A DNA stretch of 64,000 nucleotides from Marinomonas sp. MED121. GTDB lineage: Bacteria > Pseudomonadota > Gammaproteobacteria > Pseudomonadales > Marinomonadaceae. Positions 9,801 to 17,808 of the stretch are shown here, one piece after another (within the stretch, counting starts at the first letter, position 1; each line of letters begins with the position of its first letter). Below the pieces are notes generated by a model that worked only from the letters and a program-made list of their open reading frames with translations, made no database searches and was not told the origin of the DNA. Both the position numbers and the translations under genes were made by a program. The DNA is taken from NCBI RefSeq assembly GCF_000153025.1, contig NZ_CH672432.1:291127-355126 (forward strand), written 5' to 3'.

Positions 9801-10955
9801 CTCTACTTCATTTGAACTCGTTAAAGATTTTAAAGAAAGTGTCACACATAATATTGATATTTGCTTCCTTTCAATCATGCCTGCATTTGAAATCAAACCC
9901 GTATTTATCTGGGTTTCTAGTAGCCCTGCGGATACCTCATCAAGTTTTGTATCACCCGATATCTCACGTTCAGTTGTTATTAAACTCTCTGAATTAGATA
10001 CAAGTAGTGATTCTTGGCTATTGTTATCACCGACATTAATCTTGGAACCTTTTGGTTGTCTTAAACTAAGATCTCCAACCAATGAGTTAATATTTATTTG
10101 TTTTAGGTCATGATAAATAAGGGCAGCATCCCCTGCTCTTTCATTCACCTTTTTGTTCAACACTCGTCTTAATAAGTTGGCAACAGGGTGACCGGCAACA
10201 GCCGTTGGAATAGGCACATTAGATAAGCTTAATTGTTTATGAAATATTGAAGCTAGGCTATTACCTGTGATTGCAGGTTCACCCGTTAAGCACTCAATAA
10301 ATACTAACCCCCAAACATAAATATCACTTTTTATTGAGGGAGACTCTCCCCTTAGCTGCTCTGGGGCACTATAAGAAGGCGTCCCCAAAGTTTCATGCGT
10401 TAAAGTAATCGATTTATAATCATGCTGTCTTACTTCATTACTTAGGGTGCCTATACCAAAGTCTAGGATTTTGATGTGTTCTTTAGTACCCAGCTTACTA
10501 AGCATGATGTTGGCGGGTTTTAAATCACGGTGTATGACACCTTGATCATGGGCATGAGCTAGAGCATCTAACACTTGTCCCATTAGGTTTGCTGTTTCAG
10601 CTGGCAGCAGCGCGCCTTTTTCAGATAAATGTTGCTTTAATGACTTGCCGCTTACATATTCAAAAACAGCATAAACAAGATCATCATCACAAACGCCCTT
10701 ATCTAATAAACGTACAATGTTTGGATGTTGTAGACGACTACTTAAGGAAGTCTCTCTCTGAAATCGCTCTAAATAACGCTCTCGCTTTTTCTCATCAAAT
10801 TCAGAGGATATTGAAAGGAATTTGATCGCAACCACTTGATCAGTGCTTATCTGTTTCGCTTTATACACTACGCCAAAACCACCTTGACCAATCATCTCAA
10901 TTAGCTGGTAGTTATCAGAGTGAAAACGATTTTTGATAGACAAATCTAATGTCAC
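6873..10955 (-). CDS. TOMM-system Ser/Thr kinase / cyclase-like / AAA ATPase / TPR fusion
   Basis: A 1360-residue multidomain regulator. Residues about 15-290 form a protein kinase: GQGGFGVVY at 23-31, AIK lysine 45, HRDLKPAN at 142-149, DFG at 165-167 and APE at 197-199. Residues about 357-507 resemble a class III nucleotide cyclase, but the usual metal-binding Asp of the first strand is replaced (ILCVTLSLKSLT), so cyclase activity is doubtful. Residues from about 560 form a large ATPase with Walker A GEAGIGKS at 589-596. The C-terminal 300-400 residues look like TPR repeats. This order matches the kinase/cyclase fusion known from TOMM clusters. GTG at 10955 is chosen because AAGGAAG lies six bases upstream; a TTG at 10979 is the alternative. 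The 3' half is markedly more AT-rich than the kinase part. Confidence 0.85.
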   Translation of the reverse strand: MTLDLSIKNRFHSDNYQLIEMIGQGGFGVVYKAKQISTDQVVAIKFLSISSEFDEKKRERYLERFQRETSLSSRLQHPNIVRLLDKGVCDDDLVYAVFEYVSGKSLKQHLSEKGALLPAETANLMGQVLDALAHAHDQGVIHRDLKPANIMLSKLGTKEHIKILDFGIGTLSNEVRQHDYKSITLTHETLGTPSYSAPEQLRGESPSIKSDIYVWGLVFIECLTGEPAITGNSLASIFHKQLSLSNVPIPTAVAGHPVANLLRRVLNKKVNERAGDAALIYHDLKQININSLVGDLSLRQPKGSKINVGDNNSQESLLVSNSESLITTEREISGDTKLDEVSAGLLETQINTGLISNAGMIERKQISILCVTLSLKSLTSSNEVELDLEYLDVLHRDAKSQCIDIAIRYGAFHAGTLGDTILFYFGYPSVSDNDSRLCARTALDITSNINQTNALLRSQGQLKVEARMGMHTGMVSHYADAMPEGVAINVAMELARLSRPKQVLCSQSSKSLLEGYIEFKGCFNSFLGAKSVDEIIYQIVGERLNEAFGFLRGTRVSRSFIGREKELQLLEDAFQNINQNDISFIHIKGEAGIGKSRLIYEVRSLARGFQHYMCQFLPEHRHSGLHPIFNIIKNKYNFHDEGNDELAEEFKLNIRSTLEKSPNVDINVSFPLVLTWLNLAIPEEFTHNVLEPDVQKNILFESVAILLLSDRSGNVEIQKLFVFEDAHWSDPTSIDFLLFLFESELYKVSKSIVILTSRVDIPNKIEAKNNLYLELLGFSKNNSSLFIKSLFGKENISDKVVNEILLKTDGIPLFIEELVSMAVSKGIVQHLNGIIDFVSEEAVKEIPETLMEFLQYKIDGLKSSKETVQIASAIGREFDLNILISSSTKGVQDVHSDLFELVQKELIYKQRRIDGDVYIFKHALVRDAIYENLEKNLRVKISDKISDVLISRCDKNSYIDLKDISSHLVIAKRYSEGISYATASIYKMEKLALSSELLSFGTKVLDWFKIFNDQESELQLYKILLSSELMMNSYSSKKASLWSVRIREILNNTEELDLQLSSEMSDNIKVLEFLNLYYSSKFDEAKELGLRLIEEYGENGDDNKNLLVNCFLSQIYQLEGEFDKAIKSFDMLLDNYDPKIHRNIFIESDSDFLPYCKAMMSLSYIHNDTIEKAIKLADESVLLSKKGQYHISCVVSHIFSALSYFFNGDEERVISICESYYENFYCPDNRVYHIVFLEILYFIAKGDLSEARKIILDLYNSSNYFSIGWYTHFLAKKMIEEKKFDEAVEIMELSLAKSENTSEVATLPIILNTLAYSLYKKKGVKTNHIDNLLFLSAKISKKQGAVFFEKESRQILNEMK

Positions 10956-11376
10956 TTGATCTTCCTTAATCTCGCACAATCGATTTGCATAGGATTAGCT
11001 CCAAACAAACTTTTGTGCATTTACTTTAATACAATTTATTTACCCCCTATGAAACTCGAAATGTGCAAGAAAAGTCAACCTATTTGCATTTTTTTGCACA
11101 AAAACGCCATTCGAATCATTAGATTAAAAACTTTACAGCAAAAATCGCCGTTTCAAATGAACCAAAGTACATAAATAAGACATAAGACATATAAAATAAA
11201 AACGATTAGATGTGAGATAACGACAAAAGCCAAGAGAAGTAGAGAGAAGCAAAGCAAAAACAAGGAGAAGCCAAGCCCAAAAACATTCATCACAATGAAG
11301 CGATAATGCAAGGATAATGTAAGGATAATGATAAGTTAAAAAAATTGTTACGATGAGCTTAAGTCAAAATTTTGAA

Positions 11377-11462
11377 TTAGCGTTCAAGTTCAACTGCTTT
11401 TTTGAAACCATTACATAGCTCAGAGAGTTGTGAAAACAGATTAGCTTTTGCTTCACCTCGTC
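11377..11462 (-). pseudogene. Possible remnant of a chemoreceptor C terminus
   Basis: A short open stretch on the minus strand reads as GEAKANLFSQLSELCNGF and then KKAVELER before a stop. It has the hydrophobic-heptad look of the extreme C terminus of a methyl-accepting chemotaxis protein. It lies downstream of a PAS protein that looks like Aer without its signalling half. It could be what remains of that half, or chance; it has no start codon of its own. Confidence 0.25.
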
Positions 11463-11486
11463 AGATTAGCCCTATGCCATTGAGCC

Positions 11487-11525
11487 AAAAAAACCACCTT
11501 TCTAATATAGAGAGATGGTTTTTAA
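11487..11525 (-). terminator. Terminator of the PAS-protein gene
   Basis: On the minus strand AAAACCATCTCTCT and AGAAAGGTGGTTTT pair imperfectly and are followed by seven T. It lies about 30 bases past the stop of the PAS gene. Confidence 0.7.
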
Positions 11526-11553
11526 AACTATCACGAACTTTTTAAGCTAAAAC

Positions 11554-12201
11554 CTATAAAAGACTGTCGTGATCTGGGCTTTCGCTAAATATATAGCGTG
11601 TTACATCATCAAAATTGCCTGAAAAAGATTCAAAAAAAGTCAACGCTTTCTTAGTTTCCATCAGGTAAATCACTATTGGCATCAAAGTATAAAAATAAGC
11701 TAAAGACTTAGATACAAGTGAAAACATATAAATGATTAACGTTAAGAGTGCGTACAAAGCTAATCGAAAATAATAATTCTCAACGATATAAAAAGCTGAT
11801 TTCTTTTCTTTTAATTGAGCATATAGCTTTATCGCCGCATCCTTGTAACCTTTTTTAAGGGGCTTAGCAACATATTGAAAAGACACAACACGTGAATTCT
11901 CATAGATTGGTGTCACATTTTCCTCGACCCAGAAAAAACCGCCATCCCGACACACTTTTTTAGCAGCACCACGCCAAGTTCTTTTTTGCTTTAGTTTTTT
12001 TGAAAGATTCACCCTTGCTACTTTAGGCATATCTTCATGCTCAAGTACTGATACAAGCTCTCCAACTAACTCATCCATTTGATAGCCAGTAAGATTTAAC
12101 AATGCATCGTTTGCATATGTAATTACACCATCAAGGTCGGTAACTGAGATCAATTCATCAGCCACCTCAAGCTCCATCTGCTCTTGAATAGCTAAACCCA
12201 T
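11554..12201 (-). CDS. PAS-domain membrane protein, Aer-like but short
   Basis: A 215-residue protein with an N-terminal PAS domain (about residues 10-120; DLDGVITYANDALLNLTGY is the typical PAS entry, followed by a GGFFWVEENVTPI strand). A hydrophobic segment with one or two membrane passes follows at about 145-180, then a charged tail. The order PAS then membrane anchor is that of the energy-taxis receptor Aer, but HAMP and signalling domains are missing: full-length Aer is over 500 residues. It may be a truncated receptor or a stand-alone redox sensor. The response regulator gene lies upstream on the same strand. Confidence 0.7.
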   Translation of the reverse strand: MGLAIQEQMELEVADELISVTDLDGVITYANDALLNLTGYQMDELVGELVSVLEHEDMPKVARVNLSKKLKQKRTWRGAAKKVCRDGGFFWVEENVTPIYENSRVVSFQYVAKPLKKGYKDAAIKLYAQLKEKKSAFYIVENYYFRLALYALLTLIIYMFSLVSKSLAYFYTLMPIVIYLMETKKALTFFESFSGNFDDVTRYIFSESPDHDSLL

Positions 12202-12296
12202 CCAATCATCCCACTTTAAGTATCTTTAATTTTAGAGGGCGTATTTTATTTGAGTATGATTTAAGGTGATGCTGTCAAATGTCACGAATTAATAAA

Positions 12297-12926
12297 TTAA
12301 ATAACACCAAGTTCGATGGCTTTTATCACGGCGCGTGTTCTGTCCCTTACTTGCAGCTTGGCTAATATAAAAGAAACTTTATTTCGAATCGTTCCTGCGG
12401 ATTTGAACATAATCTCCGAGATTTCATTATTTGAATAACCTGCAGCAATAAGTCTTAGGACCTGAATTTCATTAGACGATAATCCATCTTGCTTATTTTC
12501 ATTTTGAGCCGTTTTTTCTTCCGATATTTGACTTGTAACAACGGGCTGAACAAACACTTCTCCAGCATAGACTTTTTCAACAGCAGTCAGTAAAAGCTCT
12601 AAACTGACATCTTTTCTAATATAACCTTTTGCACCTAACCTAATAGACTCCAATACAAGGTGATGCTCTTCAAACGCGGTCAGCATAATAGTCGGCAGGG
12701 ATATATTCTTTTCATTCATTAATGCCAATACTTCAATACCGCTCATTTTTGGCATTTTAATATCTAACAGCATGACATCAGGTTTAAACCTTTTAATTGA
12801 CTCAATAACATTTAAACCATTGTCGAGTTGCGCCACAACCTCAACTTTTCCAGTCAGCCCTAAAAGGCTAGCAATGCCCATTCTGATTAGGTTTTGATCA
12901 TCTACCAGTAGTAATTTAATATCCAT
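12297..12926 (-). CDS. NarL/FixJ-family response regulator
   Basis: A 209-residue two-domain regulator. The receiver domain shows LLLVDDQNL with the acidic pair, the phosphoacceptor Asp in VMLLDIKMPKMSG, the Thr of IMLTAF and the Lys of GYIRKD. The C-terminal LuxR-type helix-turn-helix shows LSSNEIQVLRLIAAGYSNNEISEIMFKSAGTI (split here: LSSNEIQVLRLIAAG, then YSNNEISEIM). The ATG at 12926 has GGAG eight bases upstream; an in-frame GTG at 12944 is less well placed. No partner histidine kinase is adjacent, so it is an orphan here. Confidence 0.88.
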   Translation of the reverse strand: MDIKLLLVDDQNLIRMGIASLLGLTGKVEVVAQLDNGLNVIESIKRFKPDVMLLDIKMPKMSGIEVLALMNEKNISLPTIMLTAFEEHHLVLESIRLGAKGYIRKDVSLELLLTAVEKVYAGEVFVQPVVTSQISEEKTAQNENKQDGLSSNEIQVLRLIAAGYSNNEISEIMFKSAGTIRNKVSFILAKLQVRDRTRAVIKAIELGVI

Positions 12927-13382
12927 AATTAATGCTCCAAACACTCCCTTTAGCTCATTCCATTAAGCCAATCTCAAATATAACTGCCTCTATTGATATC
13001 AATTAGAAAACAACAAAAATGCCTTCACCTAAAATACTCGTACAGCTACTTACTAACTAATTGATTTATTTCTTTTATTGACCTTGCAAGAATCAAACCT
13101 TAGAATAATTAACTTTGATTAAAGTCATGTCACACACATCCTTTTTGAACCTTTCAGAATCAAAAAGTGACACTTTACAAAAATCTACATTCTTTAAATG
13201 CAATAATCAAGCTTTATAATTAAAACGAATTGCATTACTTAGAGTAATCATAAGAGAAGCTAGATTTTTCTTACTTTTGATCAATACTTAATCAATTATA
13301 TTTTCATCCACTTGCTGCTAGTAGGTGCCAAATAATATTTTCGTACCCAGCGTTTTAGATATCATAATAAAGGTAAAGGTCT
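12927..13382. other. Intergenic region between divergent genes
   Basis: About 455 AT-rich bases between the leftward response regulator and a rightward small gene. It must carry both promoters. No clear operator or RNA was recognised. Confidence 0.5.
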
Positions 13383-13820
13383 TTGAATAATTTAAATATC
13401 ATTCATCTTTTTGAAAGCGTATTACGCATTCATTCCTATGAGTCTACTGTCACACATTTATCAAAATCCATTGATAATTATGCTAATTACACACTTTTCA
13501 TAAAGCTACTTGATAAAGCGGGAAGAAAATCTAAAGTTGCGAACTCTTATTCTGATCCCCACTTAAAAACACAACCTTTAAGACTGATTGCTCAAACTGT
13601 ACTTTTTGATGTGAGCAAGTTATCAAGAGAAGATCAAAACAAACTCATCACATTCATCGCCGAACATTACACTCAAGCTGCGATTGATAAACTTAAGTCA
13701 ATCTTTCTTGAATCCGTCCACTTAATAAATTCTAAAAGAGATAAAGCCAAGGAAATAGTGGCTTTGATGAAGTCTCATAAACTTGATTTTACCGATATAA
13801 GAGAACACACAAACAAGTGA
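13383..13820 (+). CDS. Protein of unknown function (145 aa)
   Basis: Not recognised. It is a mostly helical, lysine-rich soluble protein without signal peptide or membrane segment. The only sensible start is a TTG at 13383 preceded by AAAGGTAAAGGT; no ATG occurs until near the C terminus. A strong terminator follows. It is transcribed divergently from the response regulator, which may control it. The low G+C and isolation leave the possibility that it is an orphan gene. Confidence 0.55.
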   Translation: MNNLNIIHLFESVLRIHSYESTVTHLSKSIDNYANYTLFIKLLDKAGRKSKVANSYSDPHLKTQPLRLIAQTVLFDVSKLSREDQNKLITFIAEHYTQAAIDKLKSIFLESVHLINSKRDKAKEIVALMKSHKLDFTDIREHTNK

Positions 13821-13874
13821 GGTTTTCAGTTTATTTGAAATGAGCAAGTCTAGTTAAGGCTAATTTATATACAA

Positions 13875-13911
13875 TCAAAAAGCCTGATCAATAATACTTA
13901 ATCAGGCTTTT
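13875..13911. terminator. Bidirectional terminator
   Basis: AAAAGCCTGAT / ATCAGGCTTTT hairpin with A run before and T run after. It lies between the converging unknown gene and the sarcosine oxidase operon and can serve both. Confidence 0.85.
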
Positions 13912-13979
13912 GTAAAAGCGATAAACGGGTTTAAGCTACTTTCTGAATTTAAACAGCGATTAGCTTAGTTTCTTTAGCG

Positions 13980-14570
13980 CTAATTAAACTCTGCACTTGC
14001 ATCCGCAATCGCATCCCATAAGTGTTGAGTGCCTGCTATATCAGATAGAACTAAATAGCCTTCTTCACCAGAAATAACTTGCTTAGCGATAATAGCATTC
14101 ACTCTGGCGACAGAGGTTTGAGCGATACTTGCACACTCAAATGCCTTTTCACTCAAATCAACGCCACACACTTTGGCAAACATATTCGATGTATTTTCAC
14201 CTCTCACTAGAAAACATCCGTGACTATGCTGACAATATAAACGATAAACATTAGCAACACCCTTTGACGCAAGTTCTAACGCTTCAATAAACTCATGTTG
14301 CGACTTATCAGTATCAATAACCCAAAACTCTGTGTGGCTGAGGCGCAATACAAGCACGCCAGCCGCAGTTACAACTGATTGATTAGGAACAGCAGGTACA
14401 TTGAGACCTTGCTCTCTTAGAAAGGACTCTACGCCCCTCCCTCTAAATCCCACTCTCGAGAATAAGGTATGATCATGCATACTGATGTTTGAGTTTATTA
14501 ATTCAGGTGAGCCAACGACCAATTGACTACGACGAAGCTCTACAGCCGAACTTAGGTTATAGAAATTCAT
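13980..14570 (-). CDS. soxG: Sarcosine oxidase, gamma subunit
   Basis: A 196-residue protein of the gamma-subunit family, last gene of soxBDAG. The family resembles a reduced folate-binding GcvT fold, seen as the LSHTEFWVID and CFLVRGEN strands. In the heterotetrameric enzyme it contributes to holding the complex together. Its start overlaps the stop of soxA by one base, typical of coupled translation. Identity rests mainly on operon position with moderate motif support. Confidence 0.85.
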   Translation of the reverse strand: MNFYNLSSAVELRRSQLVVGSPELINSNISMHDHTLFSRVGFRGRGVESFLREQGLNVPAVPNQSVVTAAGVLVLRLSHTEFWVIDTDKSQHEFIEALELASKGVANVYRLYCQHSHGCFLVRGENTSNMFAKVCGVDLSEKAFECASIAQTSVARVNAIIAKQVISGEEGYLVLSDIAGTQHLWDAIADASAEFN

Positions 14571-17491
14571 TACAGCACCTCCTGACGGGCATTATCAACA
14601 TCATAAAAAGGTAAAGGCACAACCTCAGCCATAACAAGCTCGCCATTATCAACACGTATCGGAAACTTAGAACCAACCTCTTGCTGATTAATGCCAACAA
14701 ATGCCATGCCGATATTCGCATTTATAGTCGTTGAAAATTCTGATGAAGTGACATTGCCTGTAATTGCGCAATCAAGTTGTGAATTTGATGCCAAAACAAT
14801 GTGGCCTTCTTTCGGGCGACTTGATTTAGCATCTAATTTAAAGCCAACCAATTTACGAGTTTGCTCTCGTGCCATAACGATATCGACAGAACGGTTACCT
14901 ATAAAGAATGGTTTTTTACGACTAATCGCCCAATCAAGTGATAACTCGCCTGGATGAGACATACCATCTGTATCTTGGCTAACGATAATATGACCTTTTT
15001 CCAACCTCAAAAGGCGCTGAGTCTCAACCCCAAAAGGCTTCATATCAAACTCTTTACCTGCTTCCATTAGGAGATCCCAAAGTGTTTCACCAAATAAACT
15101 AGGCATATGAATCTCATAGCCAAGCTCACCCACAAAACCAACTCTTAATAGTCTAACTGGCACACCCTGAATCGTACCTTCACGATAACCAAGATAAGGG
15201 AATGCTTCGTTTGAAAGATCAACATCTGAACAGACTTTTTCAAGTACTTTCCTAGACAATGGACCGGCCACGTTCACAGCAGAGAATGCAGAAGTCACAT
15301 TTGCGATATCAACATCTAGGCGCCATTGAGCATTCCATTTTGTCATTTCGCGATAAACGGCATCAACGCCACTCGTTGTCGCAGTAATATAATAATGATC
15401 ATCTTCTATACGACAGGCAACACCATCATCAATCACAACACCTTGCTCATTAGTTAAGACAGCATAACGTGTCTTACCTACAGGCTGTTTCAAGAAGGCA
15501 AAAGTATAGATTCTGTTTACAAACTCAGCCGCATCAGGACCCCTAACCTCTAAGCCCCCTAAGGTACTCACATCTATCATGCCAACAGCATTACGCACCA
15601 TCACTGATTCGCGCTGAATTACATCATCACGTTCAGCAGGAGACCCATAGTAAGCAGGTCTGCGCCACACACCAGCAGGTATCATATGAGCACCAAGCTC
15701 TAGGTGGCGCTTATGCATAGGCGTATATTTATGTGGGTTGAAAATTCGACCAGCAATATTCGCCAACTTTTCAGGCACAAATGGCGGCCTTGCAGTTGTA
15801 ACACCTGTTTCGGTAACGGTTCTATTCGTTGCATCAGCAACCAAACGTGCTGTTGGTAGTGCTGAGTGTCTACCTTGAGATGGCCCCATACCAACGGTTG
15901 AAAAACGCTTAACTAACTGAATATCTCTGTAGCCTAATCGTGTCGCGTTGACAATATCCTTGGCCTGAAGGTCTTCGTCAAAATCAACAAAGTCTTTACC
16001 CTTTGGGTGTTTGAAAATTGGCCATTCGAAATTTGTTTTAACCTTGCAGCAAATCGGTTGTGGCTCTATTGTTTCTAAACCTAACGACAACAAACTATAA
16101 TGAGCTGCAAGCTCACCATCCCTAACTACCGCATCAAGATCATGTACACCATTTACAGATCCAGCAATTTGGCAGTTATCTGGTAAGTTTGTTAACGAGA
16201 ATAACGCTGAATCATCGTTATAGCTTAGCTTGGCACCAGCTTGGCATAAAAGTTGGTAAACAGGCATATAGCCAGACGACATACACAATAAGTCACAGTC
16301 TACTTTTACGCCTTTTTTGGATACGCTACCTTTACCATTAATGTCATGAACCATCACACCAGATAAATGCTTTTTATCTGAGCTAGGAAGTGCTTCATAA
16401 ACAGTCGAATTTAGACGTACTTGTAGACCAATACTTGCAACAGCACTTTTTAATTCTGGTGAAGCACCTTCTTTTCGCATATCAAGAATGAGCGCGACCT
16501 CTACACCATTCTTAGCAAGCTCTAGAGCACAATAGTAGCCATCATCATTACCTGTTAACACAACGGCTTTATTACCAGGTTTAACAGCATATTGAGACAT
16601 CAATCTCATTGCTGCGCTAGACATCACAACACCAGGTACATCATTATTTCTGAATACGACATGCTGTTCAAATGCGCCAGAAGCAATCACACATTGCTTA
16701 GCTCGCACTTTATACATGCGATTGCCTTGAATAACGGGCAAGTAATTGTCAGCAAACCAAGCATTACACGTTGCACTCGTTAGCGTTTGAATATTGATAT
16801 GGTTAAGCACTTTTTCTGTTAGCTCTTCTCTTAGGCTTTGCGCTTTTTTACCCGCTATATCAAATCTGTGATAAGTCAGCGCACCACCAATAATAGGGTT
16901 CTCATCAATAAGTAATACATTTGCACCAGCATCAGCCGCTTTTAATGCCGCAGCTAATCCAGCAGGGCCAGCGCCAATAACTGCAAGATCACAAAACAGA
17001 TACGCTTTATCATGATAAGTAGGCGTAAAACTTAAATCAGCATAGCCTAAACCCGCTTTTTTACGGATAAAGGGTTCCCATTTATCCCAAACACCTTTTG
17101 GCTTATAAAAAGCACGGTAATAGAAACCCACAGGCATAAAGCGCCCTGCGTATCCTAATTTGTCATCCTTATCATGCTCTAGGGAGCCATTATAGTTCTG
17201 CCCCATAACATTCATATCATCAACAATACTCGATCTATCAGCTAGTACATTTGGCTCATTTTCCAACTGAACGAGTGTATTGGCATCTTGGCCCGCCATG
17301 GTTAATGGCCCACGAGGTCGATGATATTTAAATGAACGAGACATGAGCCATTGGTCATTAGCGATCAAAGCGCTGGCTATTGTGTCACCTTCTACGCCTT
17401 GATAATTTTTACCTTCAAAGGTGAAGTTGACAGGCTTAGCAGGGTTAATAAATAGGCCCGCTGAATTTGGTAATCTATTATAACCTCTCAT
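14570..17491 (-). CDS. soxA: Sarcosine oxidase, alpha subunit
   Basis: A 973-residue subunit, the usual length. Residues about 10-100 are the 2Fe-2S-ferredoxin-like N-terminal domain without cluster cysteines (FTFEGKNYQGVEGDT, FKYHRPRGP). A dinucleotide-binding motif follows near residue 170 (LAVIGAGPAGLAAALKAADA, then LLIDENPIIGGAL) for the NAD site. The C-terminal 380 residues are the GcvT-like tetrahydrofolate domain (MIDVSTLGGLEVRGPDA, GYEIHMP). The complex demethylates sarcosine to glycine, forming 5,10-methylene-THF and H2O2. It overlaps soxD by four bases upstream and soxG by one downstream. Confidence 0.95.
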   Translation of the reverse strand: MRGYNRLPNSAGLFINPAKPVNFTFEGKNYQGVEGDTIASALIANDQWLMSRSFKYHRPRGPLTMAGQDANTLVQLENEPNVLADRSSIVDDMNVMGQNYNGSLEHDKDDKLGYAGRFMPVGFYYRAFYKPKGVWDKWEPFIRKKAGLGYADLSFTPTYHDKAYLFCDLAVIGAGPAGLAAALKAADAGANVLLIDENPIIGGALTYHRFDIAGKKAQSLREELTEKVLNHINIQTLTSATCNAWFADNYLPVIQGNRMYKVRAKQCVIASGAFEQHVVFRNNDVPGVVMSSAAMRLMSQYAVKPGNKAVVLTGNDDGYYCALELAKNGVEVALILDMRKEGASPELKSAVASIGLQVRLNSTVYEALPSSDKKHLSGVMVHDINGKGSVSKKGVKVDCDLLCMSSGYMPVYQLLCQAGAKLSYNDDSALFSLTNLPDNCQIAGSVNGVHDLDAVVRDGELAAHYSLLSLGLETIEPQPICCKVKTNFEWPIFKHPKGKDFVDFDEDLQAKDIVNATRLGYRDIQLVKRFSTVGMGPSQGRHSALPTARLVADATNRTVTETGVTTARPPFVPEKLANIAGRIFNPHKYTPMHKRHLELGAHMIPAGVWRRPAYYGSPAERDDVIQRESVMVRNAVGMIDVSTLGGLEVRGPDAAEFVNRIYTFAFLKQPVGKTRYAVLTNEQGVVIDDGVACRIEDDHYYITATTSGVDAVYREMTKWNAQWRLDVDIANVTSAFSAVNVAGPLSRKVLEKVCSDVDLSNEAFPYLGYREGTIQGVPVRLLRVGFVGELGYEIHMPSLFGETLWDLLMEAGKEFDMKPFGVETQRLLRLEKGHIIVSQDTDGMSHPGELSLDWAISRKKPFFIGNRSVDIVMAREQTRKLVGFKLDAKSSRPKEGHIVLASNSQLDCAITGNVTSSEFSTTINANIGMAFVGINQQEVGSKFPIRVDNGELVMAEVVPLPFYDVDNARQEVL

Positions 17492-17799
17492 GATACAACC
17501 TCCTGAGCTGGCTTAGCCTTTACCTCGAAATCAATTCTCTCTTTAAAGATTTCAGAAGGATCATAAGTTTTTAATATCTCATCACTTGCAGTGTGCCTTT
17601 CCGCAATAAACCAATACCCAGAGGGTGAATGAAACCACCACTCTTGTACGATGCGTATTGTATTGTCGTAATAAAAAACGTACTCGGCCCACTCTTTATC
17701 TGAACAGTTCACCATGTCAGGCATGGGTTTAACCTCTCCACCATAAACAAACTCACTAATGTTTCGTGGTCCGTTTAGTGGGCAATTCATAATTTTCAT
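17488..17799 (-). CDS. soxD: Sarcosine oxidase, delta subunit
   Basis: A 103-residue delta subunit. The family start (M)NCPLNGPRNISEFVYGGEVKP and the WWFHSPSGYWF segment are clear. In the classical subunit a zinc ion is held by a CPxCG pair plus a His and a Cys; here the second Cys of the first motif is Asn and the late Cys is Gly, so the zinc site looks lost. It stands between soxB and soxA and overlaps soxA by four bases. Confidence 0.92.
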   Translation of the reverse strand: MKIMNCPLNGPRNISEFVYGGEVKPMPDMVNCSDKEWAEYVFYYDNTIRIVQEWWFHSPSGYWFIAERHTASDEILKTYDPSEIFKERIDFEVKAKPAQEVVS

Positions 17800-17808
17800 A
17801 ATAACCCC

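Larger units (their letters stand above)
10956..11553. other. Intergenic region upstream of the TOMM operon
   Basis: About 600 bases that must hold the promoter of the leftward TOMM operon. No clear -35/-10 pair was picked. A purine-rich stretch at about 11220-11290 (repeated AAGCCAAG / AGAAGC words) and a repeated GCAAGGATAATG / GTAAGGATAATG pair near 11305-11335 are visible. The right part holds a chemoreceptor-like remnant (11377-11462) and a terminator (11487-11525). Confidence 0.5.
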
